Positions 1-8,398 of a stretch of 64,000 nucleotides of DNA are shown piece by piece (the first letter of the stretch is position 1; each line of letters starts with the position of its first letter). The notes below the pieces were generated by a model, which had not been told where the DNA came from, made no database searches, and saw only the letters and a program-made list of their open reading frames with translations. A program made the position numbers and the translations under genes. Source of the DNA: Candidatus Hemicellulosilyticus sp. P3 (GTDB taxonomy: Bacteria; Bacteroidota; Bacteroidia; Bacteroidales; P3); the NCBI GenBank assembly GCA_001543385.1, contig LPNH01000001.1, positions 257,794-321,793 of the forward strand. The letters run 5' to 3'.

Positions 1-208
1 CGGTGAGACTGGCTACATTGTTCCGAAAGACAACCCGGAAATAGCCGCACAGGCTATCCAACGTTTCATTGACGACCCGTCGTTGCGTCGTAGCATGGGA
101 GAATCCGGTCGGAGGCATGTAGCCCGCCACTATGACTGGCAGAGCAATGTCGACACGATGGTCAGGCATTATGCGGCATTCGCATCCTGTCCGATGGGTT
201 CCGAATGA
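1..208 (+). CDS. Glycosyltransferase, GT4-like, C-terminal fragment (partial)
   Basis: An open frame enters from the left edge (first full codon at 2) and ends with TGA at 206-208. The 68 visible residues run from GETGYIVPKDNPE to a basic helix and a YDWQSNV segment. This is the usual C-terminal end of GT-B family 4 glycosyltransferases: a nucleotide-sugar binding glycine/Glu region, then a final helix with a conserved Trp. The rest of the gene lies outside the window, so donor and acceptor cannot be called. It converges on the O-antigen ligase-like gene, and the two coding ends overlap by about 40 bases. Confidence 0.7.
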   Translation, partial: GETGYIVPKDNPEIAAQAIQRFIDDPSLRRSMGESGRRHVARHYDWQSNVDTMVRHYAAFASCPMGSE

Positions 209-1440
209 CAGTACAGAATCATCAGGCACTGGCAGAATGCTGAAATTTGTATGGCCATTTGCCTGTTGAACATCGATTCAAAAAAAATCTGCCCCATGAT
301 TGCGGTGGTCAACATCGCGACGAGCAGATTGCGCCGGTCTCTTTTCAAATGTGTCAGCAACGGCATCAGCAGCATGGACAGCAGCAAGATCAGTCCGACC
401 ACACCGCATTCCATCACTGTTTCCAGGTATTGGTTGTGAGTACCCATATGCCGGTCAATGCCTTTTTGAAAATCGTGCTGTTCGTAGGTGGCAAGCAGCA
501 CCGGCATGTAGTCACCTGAACCGAATCCAAACATCCAGTGGCCTTCGATGGCCTCAAAAGCGCATTGCGACAATACCGCGCGGTCGTCGATGGGGCGTCC
601 GGCCTCCATCTCGTGCACGATATTGCCAAAGCGGTGGAACTGTTGGGGTACGCATAGATAGGCGGCACCGACCAGCAACATGCACCCGGCGGCCAAAGCG
701 ACTCCGCTCTTCCAATGCCGTTCAATGATAACAATATGCACCAGTGCCGCACATACCAGCAATGCGGTTGTCACCATAGCCGAACGCGAGTCGCTGAGCA
801 GCATGTAGAGCAGCAGGATGCCTGTCACAATTGACATCAAGACTCTCCAATGGCGACTGCCAGCATTCCAGTGGCGGCGTATTTCGGTGTATACAAACCC
901 TAAAGCTATCACAAGATACAACCCTAAATAGTTGTGATGTAATCCCATGGGGTCAAATTCCCAGTAGAATGCCTTTCCGACAGGCACTCCCGTGACAACT
1001 TTTGCTATGCTTATTCCTATCCCGATGATAAAACGCGCCGATAGTGTGGCCAGCATGGTGTAAAACAGGCCCCGGATATGTGCTCTGTCTAAAAAATCAG
1101 TGTTGTGCCAGACAAAAAGCAGCGGCAGCACTGCGAAAGGCATTTTTGTGCACACCGTGCCCCAAGCTTCGGTCTTATCGTCGCTCCAAAACACCGAGGC
1201 TACATACAGGAGCCAGTATGCCACCATCAGCCACAGACATAGTTTTTGTCGGCGGTCAATCCGGCGGTTAATGATTGTTTCGTGTTGCACCCATCCTCGA
1301 ATGCTGAATACAACAATCAGCAGCAATATGGACAGCACACCTATCCGCCACCACGACAGCATGGCAGCCATCGTCAGCATCAACATTCCGTATAGCCATC
1401 GATCACTTTGTGAAAGCGGCTTGAAAAGATTACTAATCAT
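169..1440 (-). CDS. O-antigen ligase/polymerase family membrane protein (Wzy_C)
   Basis: This is a polytopic membrane protein of about 423 residues with many hydrophobic segments. A long periplasmic loop lies between residues about 270 and 360 and contains GFGSGDYMPVL and GTHNQYLETVMECG, the His-containing loop typical of the WaaL/Wzy superfamily. Such proteins polymerise undecaprenyl-linked repeats or ligate them to lipid A-core in the inner membrane. The frame is open to 1512, but that would overlap wbpI by 68 bases. I chose the ATG at 1438-1440, four bases past the wbpI stop, just before the first hydrophobic part. It is last in the wbp operon. Ligase and polymerase cannot be told apart by sequence alone. 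Confidence 0.8.
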   Translation of the reverse strand: MISNLFKPLSQSDRWLYGMLMLTMAAMLSWWRIGVLSILLLIVVFSIRGWVQHETIINRRIDRRQKLCLWLMVAYWLLYVASVFWSDDKTEAWGTVCTKMPFAVLPLLFVWHNTDFLDRAHIRGLFYTMLATLSARFIIGIGISIAKVVTGVPVGKAFYWEFDPMGLHHNYLGLYLVIALGFVYTEIRRHWNAGSRHWRVLMSIVTGILLLYMLLSDSRSAMVTTALLVCAALVHIVIIERHWKSGVALAAGCMLLVGAAYLCVPQQFHRFGNIVHEMEAGRPIDDRAVLSQCAFEAIEGHWMFGFGSGDYMPVLLATYEQHDFQKGIDRHMGTHNQYLETVMECGVVGLILLLSMLLMPLLTHLKRDRRNLLVAMLTTAIMGQIFFESMFNRQMAIQISAFCQCLMILYCHSEPIGQDANAA

Positions 1441-1444
1441 CAAT

Positions 1445-2596
1445 TTAATTATTATCTCCTGTAATATATTGCACAATATGGCGGACAATGTTTTCAGCGG
1501 CATGACCGTCACCGAAAAGCGGCGGGAAATGTATTGCGCGGCCTGTTATTGCATCGTATGCGTCCACAATTCGCATTCTGTCGGCATCGGCCAATATTCC
1601 GGCGCCGTGGTGTACAATCTCGGTCCATTCCGTCTCGGATCGCAGGATCACACAAGGACGCTCATAAAAAAAAGCCTCTTTCTGCACCCCCCCACTGTCG
1701 GTGATCACCACACGGGCATTGCGTTCCAGTTCTGCCATTGCCAGATATCCTGCCGGAGGCAGCATCTGTAGATGCATCGTGCTGCAATGTGGCAGTTTTT
1801 CCATGGCCTTGCGGGTTCGCGGATGCAACGGCAGCACCACGGGCAAGTGTCTGTCCCGGGCAATATCGCTTAACGCCAGCAAAATCTGTTCAAGCCGATC
1901 CGGACAATCCGTGTTGTTTTTGCGGTGAATGGTCGCCAGCACATATCCGTCGGTTTGCAGTTGAAGTTGATGTAGCATTCGCACCGGGTCGGACCGCTTC
2001 TCGGCATAATAAAGGCAGTTGTCATACATCACATCGCCGCTTTCCACCAGTTCACGCTTCCGGTTGTCGGCGAAGTGTGGCCTGCTGTCGTCCAGTCCCT
2101 CCTGCACCAGTTGTTCATAGGCGTTGTTCGTAGGAGCGAAACATATATTAGACAGGTGGTCACAAACGATGCGGTTCATCTCTTCGGGCATGGTTCGGTC
2201 GAACGAACGCAATCCGGCCTCGACATGAAACACAGGCAGCCCGTGTTGAGCTGCTGCGATAGCTCCTGCCAAAGTGCTGTTCGTGTCGCCATAAAGCAAC
2301 ACCCCGTCGAATTGTTTTTCAGTCATCACCGCGTCCAGTCCGGCTATCATCTTGGCCGTCTGACGGCTTCCGCTGTCCGATCCTGCTGCCAGATTATACC
2401 GGGGCATCGGAATATCCAATTCGTCGAAGAAAACTTGAGAGAGTGTGTTGTCATAATGCTGTCCGGTGTGTACAACCCATTCTTCCATTTGGTTGGAAAA
2501 ATCCTTGCGAATCACACGTGAAACTGCTGCGGATTTAATTATCTGCGGTCGGGTGCCGATGATTGTCAGCAGTTGGATGAGTTTATCGGCATGCAT
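1445..2596 (-). CDS. wbpI: Non-hydrolysing UDP-HexNAc 2-epimerase, WbpI-like
   Basis: The 383-residue protein matches the usual length of WecB/WbpI epimerases. It shows GTRPQIIKSA at the N-terminus, VHTGQHYD, GDTNSTLAGA, FHVEAGLRSF, PEEMNR, LPLHPRTRK and TDSGGVQKEA. The segment after the SGG motif reads RSETEWTEIV. That is the form seen in WbpI-type enzymes acting on UDP-2,3-diacetamido-glucuronic acid, whereas classical WecB has TTERPE there, as in the second epimerase of this window. Together with wbpA, wbpB and wbpE upstream, this supports a C2 epimerisation giving the manno-configured sugar nucleotide. The start overlaps the preceding glycosyltransferase by 14 bases. Confidence 0.85.
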   Translation of the reverse strand: MHADKLIQLLTIIGTRPQIIKSAAVSRVIRKDFSNQMEEWVVHTGQHYDNTLSQVFFDELDIPMPRYNLAAGSDSGSRQTAKMIAGLDAVMTEKQFDGVLLYGDTNSTLAGAIAAAQHGLPVFHVEAGLRSFDRTMPEEMNRIVCDHLSNICFAPTNNAYEQLVQEGLDDSRPHFADNRKRELVESGDVMYDNCLYYAEKRSDPVRMLHQLQLQTDGYVLATIHRKNNTDCPDRLEQILLALSDIARDRHLPVVLPLHPRTRKAMEKLPHCSTMHLQMLPPAGYLAMAELERNARVVITDSGGVQKEAFFYERPCVILRSETEWTEIVHHGAGILADADRMRIVDAYDAITGRAIHFPPLFGDGHAAENIVRHIVQYITGDNN

Positions 2597-3797
2597 GGAT
2601 AAACCTTTTTGACAACGTAGTATAATTCATATTTGCAGTCGCATACTGTTTACCTTTTGCACCTATGGCAGTCCGTTCTGCTTCGCTCATATCCGCCAGA
2701 CAGCGGATGGCGTCGCACACCTTCTCCACGTTTTTCGCCTCTACCTGTATGCCGCATCCCGCACGTTCCACTATGCAGTTAGGTTCATCGACGGAGAAAA
2801 CTATAGGTTTGCCGGCCAGCATGTAGTCCGTAATCTTGTTGAAAGAGGTGCCGTACCGGTGCAGGGTGTTGTGCACGCCCCCGGCGTAGCATATATCAAA
2901 TTGACTTAGCAGTTGGGGTACATATTGTTTATCCAAAGCCGGAAGGAAAAAACACTGCGTCAGCCCGTTCTGTTCAGCCTGATGCTGTAGCTCAGCTTTT
3001 TGCGGCCCGTTGCCGACCAGGACAAACGCCACATCATCTCGTTCATGTAGCAGATACGCGGCCTCCACCAAGACATGTAACGCAGTCGAGGCGGTATGTC
3101 CGCCGGCAAAGCCCACCACGGTTTTCCCCTCGTCATGGAGTCTTGTCAGCAGAGAGCTGTGCGTTTCCGGTAGCGTTGAGTGATTTTCAGTCCATTCCTC
3201 CTCTAAATATCCATTGGGAATACAACAGAAACGAGCCTCGTCCAGTCCGTGCTGTTGCATATGTGGCAATGCCTTGTCCAACATCGACACGACCATGTCG
3301 CAGTGTCGATAGGCGTAATTTTCTCCCCGTTGCAGCAGCCAGATGAACGGATGCCATTTGCTGTAACCGCCGATGGCCATAGGCGACAGGGGCCATAGGT
3401 CATGCACCTCATATACCAGTTTGGCGCCCGCCCTGCGGGCAATATGGCGGCAAGGGTAGATGTCAAACGTATATACCGACGAGGCGACGACGATGTCGGG
3501 GCGGAATGCGACAAGCTCTTTCCGGCGGCTGTAGACTTGCTTGACAAACTGCAGCATAGTCTGCACCCGACCAATACCGTTTCCCTCATAACTACGTGTC
3601 GGCAGCCACAAGTAGTCAATGCCGTCCACACATTCGTGCCCTGCTGCTGGCTGTACTTTGCGCAGATGTGAGAACGAGGCGCCGACAATCATCACACGAT
3701 GACCTTGACGCACCCATTCCAAGGCCATGTAATAGGAACGGAACTCCATCCCGTAACGTGGGCCTCCTGCGTAGTGGCTGATCATCAAAATGTTCAT
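2583..3797 (-). CDS. Glycosyltransferase family 4
   Basis: A GT-B fold transferase of about 404 residues. The start MNILMISHYAGGP is the N-terminal acceptor domain strand with its glycine turn. The C-terminal part has VGFAGGHTAS, FVLVGNGPQKAEL, and a donor-binding stretch KITDYMLAGKPIVFSV ending in a Cys-Gly-containing segment, all typical of GT4/WbuB-like enzymes. It sits between wbpE and wbpI, so it likely transfers a sugar of the same repeat unit. The frame is open to 3848, but that extension would overlap wbpE. The ATG at 3795-3797 starts 18 bases after the wbpE stop and fits the family. Confidence 0.8.
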   Translation of the reverse strand: MNILMISHYAGGPRYGMEFRSYYMALEWVRQGHRVMIVGASFSHLRKVQPAAGHECVDGIDYLWLPTRSYEGNGIGRVQTMLQFVKQVYSRRKELVAFRPDIVVASSVYTFDIYPCRHIARRAGAKLVYEVHDLWPLSPMAIGGYSKWHPFIWLLQRGENYAYRHCDMVVSMLDKALPHMQQHGLDEARFCCIPNGYLEEEWTENHSTLPETHSSLLTRLHDEGKTVVGFAGGHTASTALHVLVEAAYLLHERDDVAFVLVGNGPQKAELQHQAEQNGLTQCFFLPALDKQYVPQLLSQFDICYAGGVHNTLHRYGTSFNKITDYMLAGKPIVFSVDEPNCIVERAGCGIQVEAKNVEKVCDAIRCLADMSEAERTAIGAKGKQYATANMNYTTLSKRFIHACR

Positions 3798-3814
3798 TGT
3801 ACGAAGTCTTTTCG

Positions 3815-4951
3815 TCAGTGTTTTAGAATGTCTGACAGCTTGGTGCACACCAGTTCAATGTCCGCATCTGTCATATAAGGATGAATCGGGAGTGACAGCA
3901 CCCGTTGCGCCAGCCGGCATGCAGCCGGTGTGCTGACATAGGCTTTCACATTGCGGAATGCCGTCTGTCGGCTCATGGGGGTGGGGTAGTAGACCATTGT
4001 CGGTATATCTTGTTTTTTCAATCCGGCCTGCAGGTTGTTGCGGTCCACTCGTTCGTCAAGCAGAACGGTATATTGAGCCCGGCTGCTACCGAATCCTTGC
4101 GGTATCGTAGGTGTCGACAGCCACGCCGACAGGCCGGCAAGTTTGCGGTTGTACTGTTCAGCCGCGTGGTTTACGTCGGTCAGTTCATGTGATTCGAAAG
4201 CTTGGAGCTTGACTTGCAGGATGGCAGCCTGCAGTGTGTCCAACCGCGAATTCATGCCGATACGCACATTGTCGTACTTGCTCTCACCCTTACCATGTAC
4301 ACGGTACGACTCCATCAGTTGCGCCCATTCGTCGTTGTCGGTGAAGACGGCGCCTCCGTCGCCATAGCACCCTAACGGCTTGGCCGGGAAAAACGACGTG
4401 GTGGCGATATCGCCGAAACTGCAGGCGCGCTGCGCACCGATGCTGCCACCGAAACCCTGTGCGCCGTCTTCAAGTACAAACAGTTTTTCCCGCGTGGCAA
4501 TGGCCCGCAGCGAGGCGAAGTCGGCAGGCAGCCCGAACAAGTCGACGGCAATTACCGCCTTGGGCCGCAAACGCCCTTCTGCCCGTACTGCCGATATGGC
4601 TTGGTTCAGGCTGTCGGGGTCGATATTGTAGGTCTTTTCGTTTACATCGACAAAGACAGGTGTGGCCCCTTCAAGCGCCACTACCTCGGCCGAGGCGAAA
4701 AAGGTGAAGTCGGGCACAAACACTGCGTCGCCGGGGCCGATGCCCCATGCTTTCAGTGCCAGTGTCAGTGCGTCGGTGCCGTTGGCGCACGTGAGACAGT
4801 GTTTCACCCCGACATAGCCGGCCAGTTCCTGCTCCAGCGCTTTGACCGGTGCCCCCATGATATAGGCTCCCGATGCGGCCGTGTTTGCCATCGCCAGGTC
4901 AATGGCAGGCTTCAGGTGCCGGTATTGTTTTTTCAAATCCCGAAATTCCAT
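3815..4951 (-). CDS. wbpE: DegT/DnrJ/EryC1 sugar aminotransferase, WbpE-like
   Basis: The 378-residue PLP-dependent aminotransferase begins MEFRDLKKQY, as many WbpE/WlbC proteins do. It has CANGTDALTLAL for the phosphate site, a VPDFTFFASAEV block and EDGAQGFGGS with the cofactor-binding Asp. The SFFPAKPLG motif places the Schiff-base lysine at residue 191. Known WbpE proteins transfer an amino group from glutamate to C3 of UDP-3-keto-GlcNAcA, the product of WbpB. Here wbpB lies directly upstream in the same operon, supporting that role over other DegT substrates. No defect was seen. Confidence 0.88.
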   Translation of the reverse strand: MEFRDLKKQYRHLKPAIDLAMANTAASGAYIMGAPVKALEQELAGYVGVKHCLTCANGTDALTLALKAWGIGPGDAVFVPDFTFFASAEVVALEGATPVFVDVNEKTYNIDPDSLNQAISAVRAEGRLRPKAVIAVDLFGLPADFASLRAIATREKLFVLEDGAQGFGGSIGAQRACSFGDIATTSFFPAKPLGCYGDGGAVFTDNDEWAQLMESYRVHGKGESKYDNVRIGMNSRLDTLQAAILQVKLQAFESHELTDVNHAAEQYNRKLAGLSAWLSTPTIPQGFGSSRAQYTVLLDERVDRNNLQAGLKKQDIPTMVYYPTPMSRQTAFRNVKAYVSTPAACRLAQRVLSLPIHPYMTDADIELVCTKLSDILKH

Positions 4952-5009
4952 GAATTAATACCGTGATTCTGAACGTTTGACAGGCCTCGCGCTGTGTCCG
5001 GCCATTCCA

Positions 5010-5990
5010 TCAATATTTCATGTCGTTCCATCCGAATGGGTGGCTGTCCGGTTCCAGGCGGGCCAATGGATGGTAGTCGCCTTGCAGACCGACAGGCGTC
5101 GAATTGCGTATGTCATGCACAATCTGGATGCTGTTGCGTGCCTCGCCGATACGGAATCCGCGTCCGGCCAGAATCTCCTCGTAACTTTTGGTGTGCAACT
5201 CCGTGAATCCTTGGCTGAACTCAAACTCCTCGCCGTTGATACACAGGGTCCGATAAGTCCGTTTTCCTTCGCGGACAGCCTTTTCCGGGAGACATTTTGC
5301 GTTGATGCTCAAGAAATAACGAACTCTTGCCTGCTTCAATTCCAGATATCCTGCCACCCGGTCAAAACTCATCACATGGACAACATTGCGTTGCACAGGG
5401 CCGAAAATCCATTGCAGCATATCATAGAAGTGCACACCGATATTGGTGGCCACACCGCCGCTTTTGTGCACATCGCCTTTCCACGAGGTGTAGTACCAGT
5501 TGCCGCGCGAGGTGATATAGGTCAAATCAATGTCATAGCAAGTATCCTTGCCTCCCCGTTCCACCTGCTCTTTCAGCGCCGCAATTCTGTCGTGCAGGCG
5601 CAGCTGCAGGATGGTGTAGGCCTGGTGTCCGGTCTCCTGTTCCACTTGCGTCAGTGCGTCAATGTTCCAAGGGTTCAGCACCACGGGTTTCTCGCAGATG
5701 ACATTGGCGCCCAGCCGCAGGCCGAAACGGATATACGCGTCATGGGTGTAATTGGGTGTACAGACGGCGAGCCAGTCGATATTGTCTTTGCTCCCTCGCA
5801 CCTTGTTGCAGTAGCGGTCAAAGAGCGCCTGCTCGACAAAAAAGTTGCATTGCGGAAAAGAACTGTCCAGCCGGCCCACGCTGTCAAAAGGGTCGAAGGC
5901 GGCAATCAAATTGTTGCCCGTGTCGCTGATAGCCTTGATGTGTCGCGGTGCAATGTAGCCTGCCGCGCCAATCAGTGCAAAGTTTTTCAT
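5010..5990 (-). CDS. wbpB: UDP-GlcNAcA 3-dehydrogenase, Gfo/Idh/MocA family (WbpB/WlbA)
   Basis: The 326-residue protein opens with MKNFALIGAAGYIAPRH, a Rossmann fold with a glycine pattern characteristic of WbpB/WlbA rather than of generic Gfo/Idh enzymes. CTPNYTHDAYI and CEKPVV (the EKP motif) follow. DLTYITSRGNWY, GVATNIGVHFYDMLQWIFG and SYEEILAGRGF are family-diagnostic blocks. The enzyme oxidises C3 of UDP-GlcNAcA using a tightly bound NAD and passes the 3-keto sugar to WbpE. It lies between wbpA and wbpE, which is the biochemical order. The match to the Pseudomonas family as I remember it is close over the whole length. Confidence 0.92.
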   Translation of the reverse strand: MKNFALIGAAGYIAPRHIKAISDTGNNLIAAFDPFDSVGRLDSSFPQCNFFVEQALFDRYCNKVRGSKDNIDWLAVCTPNYTHDAYIRFGLRLGANVICEKPVVLNPWNIDALTQVEQETGHQAYTILQLRLHDRIAALKEQVERGGKDTCYDIDLTYITSRGNWYYTSWKGDVHKSGGVATNIGVHFYDMLQWIFGPVQRNVVHVMSFDRVAGYLELKQARVRYFLSINAKCLPEKAVREGKRTYRTLCINGEEFEFSQGFTELHTKSYEEILAGRGFRIGEARNSIQIVHDIRNSTPVGLQGDYHPLARLEPDSHPFGWNDMKY

Positions 5991-6022
5991 AATAGTGAAT
6001 CAAATTGTTTTGTATGGGTGGG

Positions 6023-7291
6023 TCAGAGGCGCCCGTCGACGATGCCGCGGTCCAGAATCCCCTTCACATCGTAAACTACGCTGACAGGGGCTGTCAACGC
6101 CCCGATGTCAAGTTTTGAAAACTCCTTGTGCGCCACAGCCAGAATCACCGCGTCATAGGGTCCGGACGGCCGCTCGCATACAATATCCACGCCATATTCG
6201 CGGCGCACATGTTCGCTGTCGGCCCAAGGGTCGTACACCGTGATGTTGCGTGTGTATTCTTCCAACGTGTGGTAAATGTCCACCACCTTCGTGTTGCGGA
6301 TATCGGGGCAGTTCTCCTTGAACGTGAAACCGAGGATGAGGATTCGGGCGTCCTTCACCATCACGCCTTTCTTATTCATCAGCTTGACGGTCTGGTTGGC
6401 CACATAGGCTCCCATGCCGTCGTTCAATCGCCGGGCGTTGCTCATCACTCGTGGCAGCACACCATAGACCTGTGCTTTTTGAATAAGATAATATGGGTCC
6501 ACCGATATGCAGTGTCCGCCAACCAGGCCCGGGCTCAACTTGATGAAATTCCATTTCGAGGAGGCGGCTTCAATCACGTCATGTGTGTCAATGCCCATGG
6601 CGTTGCAAATCTTGGCCAGTTCGTTAATGAAGGCGATATTCACGTCGCGTTGGCTGTTCTCGATGATTTTTGAAGCTTCGGCCACCTTGATGCTCGGAGC
6701 TTTGTGCGTGCCGTTTACCAACACGGAGTTGTAGACACGGTCCACTAAGTCGGCGATCTCCGGGGTGGAGCCGGATGTCACTTTCTTGATTTTCTCCACG
6801 GTGTGGGTCTTGTCACCGGGGTTGATGCGTTCGGGGCTGTAGCCGGCAAAGAAGTCCACGTTGAACCGTAGCCCGCTCACACGTTCCACCACAGGAATAC
6901 ATTCCTCCTCGGTGACACCCGGGTAGACCGTGCTCTCAAACACCACCACGTCGCCTTTCGATATGACACGTCCCACCGTCTCGCTGGCGCCCCACAGCGG
7001 TTTCAAGTCAGGCCGGTTGTTCTCGTCGACCGGCGTAGGCACAGCCACCACATAGAAATTGCAGTTGCGGATTTCCTCAATCTGTGTAGTGCAGCGGAAC
7101 CCATGATTCCGTATAGCCTCTTGCAACAAGCTGTCTTCCACCTCAAGAGTGGCGTCGTGGCCTGCCATCAGTGCATCCACTCGCGCTTGATTCATGTCGA
7201 ATCCAATAGTGGGATATTTCGTGGAAAAAAGTCGGGCCAGCGGCAACCCCACATAGCCCAGACCGATTACGGCTATTTTGATACTCTCCAT
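6023..7291 (-). CDS. wbpA: UDP-N-acetylglucosamine 6-dehydrogenase, WbpA/TviB-like
   Basis: The 422-residue nucleotide-sugar dehydrogenase has the N-terminal Rossmann motif AVIGLGYVGLPLA, PTPVDENNRPDL, FESTVYPGVTEE and YSPERINPGD. The catalytic cysteine lies in GGHCISVDPYY (Cys261), and the C-terminal domain has GFTFKENCPDIRN. It oxidises the 6-hydroxyl of UDP-GlcNAc to the uronic acid with two NAD. The SPERINPGD and TFKENCPDIRN wording is that of the UDP-GlcNAc branch (WbpA, TviB), in contrast to the WecC-type enzyme near 33 kb. It is first in the minus-strand operon, with a candidate -7 box at 7346-7353. Confidence 0.9.
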   Translation of the reverse strand: MESIKIAVIGLGYVGLPLARLFSTKYPTIGFDMNQARVDALMAGHDATLEVEDSLLQEAIRNHGFRCTTQIEEIRNCNFYVVAVPTPVDENNRPDLKPLWGASETVGRVISKGDVVVFESTVYPGVTEEECIPVVERVSGLRFNVDFFAGYSPERINPGDKTHTVEKIKKVTSGSTPEIADLVDRVYNSVLVNGTHKAPSIKVAEASKIIENSQRDVNIAFINELAKICNAMGIDTHDVIEAASSKWNFIKLSPGLVGGHCISVDPYYLIQKAQVYGVLPRVMSNARRLNDGMGAYVANQTVKLMNKKGVMVKDARILILGFTFKENCPDIRNTKVVDIYHTLEEYTRNITVYDPWADSEHVRREYGVDIVCERPSGPYDAVILAVAHKEFSKLDIGALTAPVSVVYDVKGILDRGIVDGRL

Positions 7292-7345
7292 CGGTTGGTT
7301 GGATTCTTTGAAAAACTGTGTTCAGTGTAGTTTGCAGATTAAATG

Positions 7346-7353
7346 CAAAAATA
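7346..7353 (-). promoter_or_regulatory. Candidate -7 element for the wbp operon
   Basis: Read on the minus strand this is TATTTTTG, an exact match to the Bacteroidota -7 consensus TAnnTTTG. It lies about 55 bases upstream of the wbpA ATG. I found no convincing -33 TTTG at the expected distance. Confidence 0.45.
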
Positions 7354-7376
7354 CAAAAAATAAACATTCTATTTAT

Positions 7377-7384
7377 TATCTTTG
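7377..7384 (+). promoter_or_regulatory. Candidate -7 element for the WbpL-like gene
   Basis: TATCTTTG matches TAnnTTTG exactly and lies 19 bases before the ATG at 7404. The leader would be short. It is divergent from the wbp operon element about 25 bases away. Confidence 0.5.
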
Positions 7385-7403
7385 CAGGATAAATATATCG
7401 CCT

Positions 7404-8390
7404 ATGATTTACCCTCTCATCTGTTTCATCGTGTTGCTGGCAGCCGAGTTGGGCTACTTTTGGCTGGCCCGCCGTTTCCAGATCGTCGACCGCCCGAATA
7501 GCCGCAGCTCGCACAACCGCGTGGTGCTGAGAGGGGGTGGCGTGATCTTCTATTTGGCCGTGCTGCTCTATTCGGTCACCCACGATATGGCTTTCTTGCC
7601 ATTCCTTGCCGGACTTACCATCGTCGCGATTGTGAGTTTCATCGATGACATACGTGGTTTGCCCGGCTGGCTGCGCATGGTGGCTCAAGTGGCCGCGCTG
7701 CTTGTCGCGTTCCATTCGTCGTACAGCTCGCTACAGCCGTGGCAGATTGTAGTGTTCCTCATATTTTTTGCGGGTGTGCTCAATGTATACAACTTCATGG
7801 ACGGGGTCAACGGTATGCTGGCGCTCTACTCGTTGGTTGTGCTGGGCACCTTTGAATACATGAACATCCGAATGCAACCATTTGTCAGCCACCAGTTGAT
7901 GCTGTCGCTCATTTTCGCAGTGTTGATATTCGGTTTTTTCAACGTGCGGACCCGCGCCCGATGCTTCTCTGGCGATGTGGGCAGTGTGTCAATGGGACTG
8001 ATAGTCATCTTCTTGTTCATGTGCTATGATGCAGCCGTTATAGACGATGGTGAAAATCTTAGCTTTCTCAGCTTCACCATGGTGTTTCTCATTGACGGTG
8101 TGCTTACCGTGGCCAAACGGTTTCTCTATGGGAAAAACATCATGCAACCCCACAGGGAGCATCTCTACGAGACTTTAGTCAATGATCGCCATTGGCCTCA
8201 TCTCGTCGTGTCCGCCTTCTACGCACTGCTACAGCTGGTGATCAACGTAGGCTGGTTCTTCGTCCCGGATCACAACCTCTACACTGTCTGCGTCGCGCTC
8301 TTCCTGACCGTAGGCTACAGCCTGTTCTTTTTCTTCATCAACCGCAAATTGCAGACCGAATCAAACCCCGAATCAGCGTCGGTCTCTTGA
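7404..8390 (+). CDS. Undecaprenyl-phosphate HexNAc-1-phosphate transferase (MraY/WecA superfamily, WbpL-like)
   Basis: A polytopic membrane protein of 328 residues. The motifs of the polyprenyl-phosphate HexNAc-1-P transferase family are visible: DRPNSRSSHNRVVLRGGG near the N-terminus, FIDDIRG in the first cytoplasmic catalytic loop, NVYNFMDGVNGM with the metal-binding Asp, and FSGDVGSVSMG. These enzymes start O-antigen or capsule repeats by moving HexNAc-1-P to undecaprenyl phosphate. The 328-residue length and the RSSHxxxxxRGGG form fit the WbpL branch, and the neighbouring wbp and wbpM-type genes agree. I used the ATG at 7404 because translation before it has no family similarity. It converges on the dehydratase gene with an 8-base gap. 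Confidence 0.85.
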   Translation: MIYPLICFIVLLAAELGYFWLARRFQIVDRPNSRSSHNRVVLRGGGVIFYLAVLLYSVTHDMAFLPFLAGLTIVAIVSFIDDIRGLPGWLRMVAQVAALLVAFHSSYSSLQPWQIVVFLIFFAGVLNVYNFMDGVNGMLALYSLVVLGTFEYMNIRMQPFVSHQLMLSLIFAVLIFGFFNVRTRARCFSGDVGSVSMGLIVIFLFMCYDAAVIDDGENLSFLSFTMVFLIDGVLTVAKRFLYGKNIMQPHREHLYETLVNDRHWPHLVVSAFYALLQLVINVGWFFVPDHNLYTVCVALFLTVGYSLFFFFINRKLQTESNPESASVS

Positions 8391-8398
8391 CCTCGCGT

